A stretch of DNA of 20,129 bases, from assembly GCA_905480065.1 (NCBI GenBank), contig CAJQOV010000147.1, positions 1 through 20,129 of the forward strand, written 5' to 3'. The notes beneath the pieces were generated by a model that did not search any database, had not been told where the DNA came from, and was given only the letters and a program-made list of their open reading frames with translations. The translations under genes and the position numbers were made by a program. Origin of the DNA: an uncultured Gammaproteobacteria bacterium (GTDB lineage: Bacteria; Pseudomonadota; Gammaproteobacteria; UBA9214). This document shows, one piece after another, positions 15,934-20,129 of this stretch. Within the stretch, counting starts at the first letter, position 1. Each line of letters begins with the position of its first letter.

Positions 15934-16653
15934 TCAGAGGCCGGACAGCTGGGTTCCACAGCGCAGGTTGGAAGGCAGTGCTGCGTAGAGCTGTGTCGGA
16001 TGATCCTGCTTGAGGTTGTTCATGAAATCGGTGAATTGCTTGCGGCTCCGGCCGCCCCCCAGCCTTGGATTGTATTGCTTCTCTGCACCGATCGTTGTGC
16101 GGGACTGCCCATTGTGATCATGCCCCGGGTATACGATGGTCTCGTCCGGCAAGGTAAACAATTGCTGTGTAATGGAATCGTAGAGTTTGCCCGGGTCACC
16201 GGATTGATAGTCGGTGCGTCCGCAACTGCGTACCAGCAAGGTATCGCCAGTGAACACGGCGCCGGGTATCAGCAGACAAATATCACCGTTGCTGTGTCCC
16301 GGTGTATACAGTATGTCGACACGGTTCATGCCAAGCGGGATGAAATCACCGTCCTTTACTAACACATCCGCACATTTTGCAGTGCTGTTTTCATGTACGA
16401 GGACAATCGCGTTGAATACCTGGCGCAGTACATGTGAACCGGTGATGTGATCGGTATGTACATGGGTTTCCACGGTGTATTTCAGCTGCAAGCCCAACTT
16501 GTAGATCAGGTTGATGTCGCGTTGCGACTGATCGTGTACCGGATCGATCATGGCCGCAACCCGACTGGCGCGGTCCCAGATCAGGTAGCTGCAGGTGGAG
16601 CTGGTCCTATCGAAGAGCTGACGAACACTCAGGTTGTCAGGAACGGAAGACAT
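15934..16653 (-). CDS. ETHE1-type persulfide dioxygenase (metallo-beta-lactamase fold)
   Basis: This 239-residue MBL-fold protein fits the ETHE1 class, mononuclear iron enzymes that oxidise glutathione persulfide to sulfite and glutathione. It has THVHTDH (His64, His66, Asp68, His69), GHSNGD (His120), TGDTLL (Asp137), the class-defining CGRTDYQSGD (144-153) and YPGHDHNG (His178). The iron ligands of ETHE1 correspond to His64, His120 and Asp137. The segment QYNPRL near 193-198 also matches ETHE1. The frame is open upstream to 16785, but the ATG at 16653 lies 1 nt after the rhodanese stop (TGA-T-ATG), indicating translational coupling. Substrate is inferred from family and neighbours; a glyoxalase-II-like role is less likely. 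Confidence 0.9.
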   Translation of the reverse strand: MSSVPDNLSVRQLFDRTSSTCSYLIWDRASRVAAMIDPVHDQSQRDINLIYKLGLQLKYTVETHVHTDHITGSHVLRQVFNAIVLVHENSTAKCADVLVKDGDFIPLGMNRVDILYTPGHSNGDICLLIPGAVFTGDTLLVRSCGRTDYQSGDPGKLYDSITQQLFTLPDETIVYPGHDHNGQSRTTIGAEKQYNPRLGGGRSRKQFTDFMNNLKQDHPTQLYAALPSNLRCGTQLSGL

Positions 16654-16654
16654 A

Positions 16655-16951
16655 TCATCCGCCGCATCGATTATAAAATTCCTGTGACACGATATTGTGT
16701 ACACGAGAGAATCCATGGGCTTCCAGCAGCAGCTTGGCAATCCCGCTGCGGCGCCCGGTGGCGCAATACAACAATACCGGTTCACTCTGATTCAGCCGCC
16801 GGGTAGCCTGCTGGATCATCGACAGCGGAATATTGATCGCGCCTGGCAATGCGCTTTGCCGGTACTCCAGCGGCTCACGCACATCGACCAGCTGCGCACC
16901 CTGGGCTACCAGAGTGCGTGCGTCTTCACAGGTGAGTGGGGAATGCTGCAT
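16655..16951 (-). CDS. Single-domain rhodanese (sulfurtransferase)
   Basis: This 98-residue cytoplasmic rhodanese-fold protein has the substrate-entry signature LVDVREPLEY (21-30), PGAINIPL (36-43) and an active-site loop CATGRRSG with nucleophilic Cys63. It would carry sulfane sulfur as a cysteine persulfide and pass it to glutathione or another acceptor. Its stop codon is one base before the persulfide dioxygenase start, so the two products are probably made together. That would let it act as donor or acceptor for the dioxygenase. The ATG at 16951 has no strong Shine-Dalgarno sequence and lies 14 nt after the stop of an upstream small-protein gene, which suggests it relies on translation of that gene. 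It is short but complete for a single-domain rhodanese. Confidence 0.92.
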   Translation of the reverse strand: MQHSPLTCEDARTLVAQGAQLVDVREPLEYRQSALPGAINIPLSMIQQATRRLNQSEPVLLYCATGRRSGIAKLLLEAHGFSRVHNIVSQEFYNRCGG

Positions 16952-16965
16952 GGAGACAAACCGGC

Positions 16966-17082
16966 TTACTGCTCGTCGCCGGACTTGCTGATGCAGTTGC
17001 TATACACACACTTGTAGATAAAGGCGCCCAGGGCCGCAACAAAGACGACCAGTGAGGCCAGGGTCAGGCTATCGAAGTACAT
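16966..17082 (-). CDS. 38-residue single-pass membrane protein leading the rhodanese operon
   Basis: A 39-codon frame starts with ATG at 17080-17082 and stops with TAA at 16966-16968. AGGAGGT, a full Shine-Dalgarno consensus, lies five bases before the ATG and is one of the strongest in the window. The product begins MYFDSLTLASLVVFVAALG, has one predicted membrane helix (about 6-23), then Lys24 and two cysteines in CVYSNC (Cys25, Cys30), and ends in a short polar tail. The positive-inside rule puts the cysteine end in the cytoplasm. The gene is first in the rhodanese/persulfide dioxygenase operon, 14 nt before the rhodanese. I do not recognise the family. It could anchor the soluble enzymes at the membrane or handle thiols; both are guesses. 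Confidence 0.8.
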   Translation of the reverse strand: MYFDSLTLASLVVFVAALGAFIYKCVYSNCISKSGDEQ

Positions 17083-17087
17083 GTTGC

Positions 17088-17094
17088 ACCTCCT
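17088..17094 (-). promoter_or_regulatory. Consensus ribosome-binding site of the 38-residue protein
   Basis: Read on the minus strand this is AGGAGGT followed by GCAAC and ATG. The match to the 16S rRNA tail is complete and the spacing is ideal. It is the main evidence that the very short frame is translated. Confidence 0.85.
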
Positions 17095-17124
17095 AAGTAA
17101 TTAACAATATCCTAAAATAAGGAA

Positions 17125-17160
17125 CTGCTAATATACTAGCAGGGAATTCCTGGGGCGCAA
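17125..17160 (-). promoter_or_regulatory. Promoter with overlapping palindromic operator, rhodanese/persulfide dioxygenase operon
   Basis: On the minus strand a -35-like TTGCGC (17155-17160) and a -10-like TAGTAT (17133-17138), with an extended TGC before it, are 16 bp apart. A palindrome, CTGCTA-6 bp-TAGCAG (17125-17142), covers the -10 box and would block RNA polymerase if bound by a repressor. The predicted start would be near 17125, leaving a leader of about 42 nt. ArsR-family persulfide sensors (BigR/SqrR type) are known to bind palindromes over such promoters. That this operator belongs to that class is inference, and no regulator gene is in the window. Confidence 0.5.
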
Positions 17161-17176
17161 GCAATTTTTTATCCTG

Positions 17177-17205
17177 TTGATATGAAAGAAATATATGGTT
17201 ATTTT
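17177..17205 (+). promoter_or_regulatory. Candidate sigma-70 promoter for ilvD
   Basis: TTGATA (17177-17182) and TATTTT (17200-17205) are 17 bp apart in an A/T-rich stretch upstream of ilvD. This leaves a leader of roughly 165 nt. A second candidate -10 (TATAGT) lies closer, near 17321, with a poorer -35. No attenuator-like leader peptide with repeated Ile, Leu or Val codons was seen. Confidence 0.35.
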
Positions 17206-17375
17206 GGATCTATTTACGGGGCTATTCGCTGCGCTTTCATGCCGGGTAGGGGCATGAATCCGGCAGGTGCGGAGTCAGCCGGTAACGCCGGCCGTGCTGT
17301 TCAGGCCTGCCGGGTCCGGCTGTATAGTATGCAGTCCGTTTTACCCCAAACTAGCCGACGTTGCTGGAGACAAGC

Positions 17376-19055
17376 ATGAGCAAGCCGTTGAATCGCTACA
17401 GTGCCCGCATCACCCAACCCAAGTCGCAGGGCGCCTCGCAGGCAATGCTGCACGGCACCGGACTGACCGAGGCGGACATGGACAAGGCCCAGGTGGGCAT
17501 CTCCAGCGTCTGGTACGAAGGCAATACCTGCAATATGCACCTCAACGAACTGGCCGCCCGGGTGCGCGAGGGTGTGATTGCGGCGGGCCTGGTCGGCATG
17601 CGCTTCAACACTATCGGGGTCAGCGACGGCATTTCCATGGGTACCGACGGCATGAGCTTCTCGCTGCAATCGCGCGACCTGATTGCGGATTCCATCGAAA
17701 CGGTCATGAGTGCGCAGTGGTACGACGCGAACATTTCCCTGCCGGGTTGTGACAAGAACATGCCGGGCTGCCTGATTGCCATGGGCCGGCTGAACCGTCC
17801 GGCGCTGATGATCTACGGTGGCACTATCAAGCCTGGTCATTACAAGGACATGACGCTCGATATCGTGTCGGCCTTCCAGAGTTACGGTGAATACATTGCC
17901 GGCAAGATCGACGAGGAAACCCGGCACAGTATCGTCAACAACTCCTGCCCCGGTGCCGGCGCCTGCGGCGGCATGTACACGGCTAATACCATGGCCTCGG
18001 CAATCGAGGCGATGGGTATGTCACTGCCCTACAGTTCCTCTACACCAGCGGTCGATCCGGGCAAGCTGGACGAGTGCTTCGAGGCCGGCAAGGCAATCCG
18101 CCACCTGCTGGAGCAGGACATCAAGCCGCGCGACATCATGACGCGCGCGGCATTCGAGAATGCCATGGTCATGATCATGGCCACCGGTGGTTCCACCAAT
18201 GCGGTACTGCACCTGATTGCCATGGCGCGAGCCGTGAATGTCCCGCTGGGCATCGATGACTTCCAGGCCGTCAGCGACCGCGTGCCGTTCCTGGCTGATC
18301 TGAAACCCAGTGGCAAGTACGTGATGGAAGACCTGCACAACGTCGGCGGCACACCGGCGGTGATGAAATACCTGCTCGAAAACGGGCTGATCGATGGCGC
18401 TTGCCTGACCGTCACCGGTCGCAGCGTGGCCGAGAACCTGCAGGAGCTGCCGGCCTTGCAGGCGGGTCAGGAGGTGTTCCGGACTCTGGATAACCCGATC
18501 AAGCAGACCGCCCATATTCAGATCCTCAAGGGCAACCTGGCCCCGGGCGGCTCGGTGGCCAAGATCACCGGCAAGGAAGGCCTGTACTTCCGTGGCCCGG
18601 CGCGGGTGTTCGACGCCGAGGAAGATATGCTCAAGGCGCTGGAGGAGGGTCGCATTGCGAAAGGCGACGTGGTGGTGATTCGTTATGAGGGACCGAAAGG
18701 TGGCCCGGGTATGCCGGAGATGCTCACGCCCACCTCGGCGATCATGGGAGCGGGTCTGGGCAAGGATGTGGCATTGCTCACCGATGGCCGGTTCTCCGGT
18801 GGTTCACACGGATTCATCATCGGCCATATCGTGCCGGAGGCGCAGGAAGGAGGTCCGATTGCACTGGTGCGTGACGGCGATGTAATTACCATCGACGCCG
18901 AGCAGCGCGAGCTGAGTGTGGCCGTCAGCGCTGCGGATATGCAACAACGTGCGCAGGCCTGGCGTATGCCGCCGTACAAGGCGGCGCGCGGCACGCTCGC
19001 AAAGTACATCAAGCTGGTGAAAAATGCCTCGGAAGGTTGCGTGACCGACGAGTAG
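17376..19055 (+). CDS. ilvD: Dihydroxy-acid dehydratase IlvD (short form)
   Basis: IlvD dehydrates 2,3-dihydroxy-3-methylbutanoate and the matching pentanoate to the 2-oxo acids that become valine, leucine and isoleucine. The 559-residue product belongs to the IlvD/Edd family. Its iron-sulfur ligands are visible: Cys52 (NTCNMH), Cys125 (LPGCDKNMPGC) and Cys197 (GACGGMYTANT), the pattern for a [2Fe-2S] enzyme. Family segments GRFSGGSHG and GHIVPEA are near the C-terminus. It is clearly shorter than the E. coli enzyme (616) and fits the shorter DHAD subgroup. The ATG at 17376 is preceded by GGAGACAAGC; an in-frame TTG at 17361 would add five residues but lacks support. It is divergent from the persulfide operon. 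Confidence 0.96.
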   Translation: MSKPLNRYSARITQPKSQGASQAMLHGTGLTEADMDKAQVGISSVWYEGNTCNMHLNELAARVREGVIAAGLVGMRFNTIGVSDGISMGTDGMSFSLQSRDLIADSIETVMSAQWYDANISLPGCDKNMPGCLIAMGRLNRPALMIYGGTIKPGHYKDMTLDIVSAFQSYGEYIAGKIDEETRHSIVNNSCPGAGACGGMYTANTMASAIEAMGMSLPYSSSTPAVDPGKLDECFEAGKAIRHLLEQDIKPRDIMTRAAFENAMVMIMATGGSTNAVLHLIAMARAVNVPLGIDDFQAVSDRVPFLADLKPSGKYVMEDLHNVGGTPAVMKYLLENGLIDGACLTVTGRSVAENLQELPALQAGQEVFRTLDNPIKQTAHIQILKGNLAPGGSVAKITGKEGLYFRGPARVFDAEEDMLKALEEGRIAKGDVVVIRYEGPKGGPGMPEMLTPTSAIMGAGLGKDVALLTDGRFSGGSHGFIIGHIVPEAQEGGPIALVRDGDVITIDAEQRELSVAVSAADMQQRAQAWRMPPYKAARGTLAKYIKLVKNASEGCVTDE

Positions 19056-19094
19056 GGCGGATTTGCCAGCGTACCCTGTGGTCTGACGGGATTC

Positions 19095-19303
19095 TCGCGC
19101 AAAGACGCAAGACGCCAGTAAATTCAAAATAATTCGCCACAGAGAACACAGAGGACACAGAGGAAATTATTGCAAGCGCATGCCAAATGGAGTTGCAGCT
19201 CCCCAGGTGCGCCGGTGAAGCTGCAGTAAGGAAAGATGACATCATATTTCTGTGTTCTCTGTGCCCTCTGTGGCAAATCTTTTTTCTTTGCGTCTTTGCG
19301 CGA
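19095..19303. repeat. Second inverted-repeat element (CACAGAG units), between ilvD and the ygiM-like gene
   Basis: The arms are modular. The outer modules are TCGCGCAAAGACGCAA (19095-19110) and its reverse complement in 19286-19303. The inner modules are three tandem 9-bp units related to CCACAGAGA/ACACAGAGG (19136-19163), facing three such units on the other strand (19247-19274). The loop is 83 bp (19164-19246), with no gene. Inner arms match imperfectly because unit order and bases differ, while outer arms match almost exactly. Like the element at 177-624, it occupies a convergent 3'-to-3' gap, here between ilvD and a minus-strand gene ending at 19340. CACAGAG-type repeats of this kind are, from general knowledge, common in intergenic DNA of various bacteria. 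Confidence 0.88.
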
Positions 19304-19339
19304 AATAATTCTGCCAAACAATACCGCACGACAGGCTGC

Positions 19340-20008
19340 CTAGAACGTATCCCAGCTCGATTTGCGGCGCCAGCGAATGCGCGGGATGATCAGGCCGACG
19401 ATGATGCCGAGCAGTACCACGCCGGCACCGACCATGAACCAGTCACGCGCGGTGCGGTCTTTCAGACCTTCGTTCTCCTGCTGCAGGGTCTGCAGCTGGC
19501 GCTCCAGCGAGACCACGTGACCCTTGAGTTGCTTGTTCTCCGAGTCAATCGCCAGCGCACTGGATGCCGTGCGCTTGATCTCGGCCAGCTCCTGGCTGGT
19601 CTTGCGGCTCTCACCATCGAGCGAGGAAAGTTGAGTGTTCAGTGAGTTCTTTTCTTCGGTCAAAGCGGTCATCGCCGTTTCCAGCTTGCGCTTCTCCAGC
19701 TCCAGCTCGGCAAGCTGCTTCTCGGAGTCGGCAATGCGTTCGCGTGCAGCCCGGGTTTTCATCAGGTAGCGGGTAAGTACCCAGCCTTCCTTGCCGTTGC
19801 TGGCACGTACCTTGGTGTAACCTGCGTCCTTGTCGATTTCCAGCACCTCGACCGGTGTGCCGCTGCTGAGCATGCGCGTGATGCTGTAGCTGTTACCCTT
19901 GCCGCTGCGCATGGTGATCTCCAGGTCATCGCTGACATAGCGGGTCTCGGCCAGGGCGCTGGCGCACAGGGACAGGGAAAGGGCGGCAAGGACCAGTCGG
20001 ATTTTCAC
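19340..20008 (-). CDS. YgiM-like SH3-domain, coiled-coil, C-terminally anchored membrane protein
   Basis: This 222-residue protein has a signal peptide (1-20, ending ASALA before ETRYVSD), a bacterial SH3 domain (about 24-83, with MRSGKGNSYSI and EGWVLTRYL), a long Glu/Lys/Leu-rich coiled coil (about 86-186) and one membrane helix (about 190-209). A basic tail RIRWRRK points to the cytoplasm. This layout is that of the YgiM / SH3-and-anchor family of proteobacteria, whose role is not well defined; the SH3 domain would sit in the periplasm, perhaps near peptidoglycan. The start is GTG (20006-20008), supported by GGGAG about five bases upstream. It converges on ilvD. The gene symbol is withheld because orthology to E. 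coli ygiM is likely but unproven. Confidence 0.87.
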   Translation of the reverse strand: MKIRLVLAALSLSLCASALAETRYVSDDLEITMRSGKGNSYSITRMLSSGTPVEVLEIDKDAGYTKVRASNGKEGWVLTRYLMKTRAARERIADSEKQLAELELEKRKLETAMTALTEEKNSLNTQLSSLDGESRKTSQELAEIKRTASSALAIDSENKQLKGHVVSLERQLQTLQQENEGLKDRTARDWFMVGAGVVLLGIIVGLIIPRIRWRRKSSWDTF

Positions 20009-20041
20009 GGTGACTCCCGGGTGCAGAAAACAAGGCTGTGT

Positions 20042-20072
20042 ATTCTAGCCGATACCGGGCCGGGGTTGGCAA
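20042..20072 (-). promoter_or_regulatory. Candidate promoter for the ygiM-like gene
   Basis: On the minus strand TAGAAT (20042-20047, 5 of 6 to consensus) lies 33 nt upstream of the GTG start, with TTGCCA (20067-20072) 19 bp further up. The spacer is longer than ideal, so this is only a candidate. Confidence 0.35.
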
Positions 20073-20129
20073 TTCAGGCGCTAACGATATATAAAACATA
20101 AACATTTGCAGCCTGCCGGCATATTTACA

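Noticed and set aside
15673..16362. 229-codon plus-strand frame spanning the gap and the dioxygenase gene
   Set aside because: Half of it is antisense to the persulfide dioxygenase, and the rest has a Cys/Arg/Gly-rich composition unlike a real protein.
17182..17379. 65-codon plus-strand frame before ilvD as a leader peptide
   Set aside because: It runs past the ilvD start, has no runs of Ile, Leu or Val codons and no attenuator hairpin, so it is not an ilv leader peptide.

Overview
The window looks like a chromosomal segment of a gammaproteobacterium. The trxA-rho pair with rhlB divergent to it is the same arrangement as in E. coli. The Rho, RhlB, CpdA, ArgA and ArgE proteins can be followed almost end to end against the E. 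coli proteins from memory. The short-type dihydroxyacid dehydratase, the rhodanese plus persulfide dioxygenase operon and the style of intergenic repeats suggest an environmental, possibly sulfur-metabolising, lineage outside the enterics. That placement is an inference, not a measurement.

Layout from left to right. (1) 1-180 is the 3' end of an HtpX-like membrane protease gene (+). (2) 177-624 is a large inverted-repeat element built from 7-bp and 9-bp tandem units. It fills the whole gap between the convergent htpX and rho genes. (3) trxA-rho lie on the minus strand, with a C-rich, G-poor rho leader that looks like a Rho-utilisation site. (4) rhlB and the type II secretion genes gspC-gspD-gspE-gspF lie on the plus strand as one apparent transcription unit that stops after gspF, with no pseudopilin genes. 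(5) cpdA (minus) overlaps the end of gspF by 7 nt. (6) argE-argA are a minus-strand arginine biosynthesis pair. (7) A membrane GGDEF-EAL protein has an intact cyclase site but an EAL domain that lacks a catalytic glutamate. (8) A minus-strand operon encodes a previously overlooked 38-residue membrane protein, a single-domain rhodanese and an ETHE1-type persulfide dioxygenase. A palindrome overlaps its promoter. (9) ilvD (+) follows. (10) A second inverted-repeat element has the same architecture as the first but a different sequence. (11) A YgiM-like SH3/coiled-coil/membrane-anchor protein gene (minus) ends the window.

Most genes are housekeeping: transcription termination, redox, RNA turnover, protein export, arginine and branched-chain amino acid synthesis, cyclic nucleotide signalling. 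The parts that deserve attention are the small-protein/rhodanese/dioxygenase operon with its candidate operator, the two repeat elements that share one construction plan and both sit at 3'-to-3' gene junctions, the degenerate EAL domain, and the truncated T2SS operon attached to rhlB. No tRNA, rRNA, CRISPR array, phage gene or transposase was seen.
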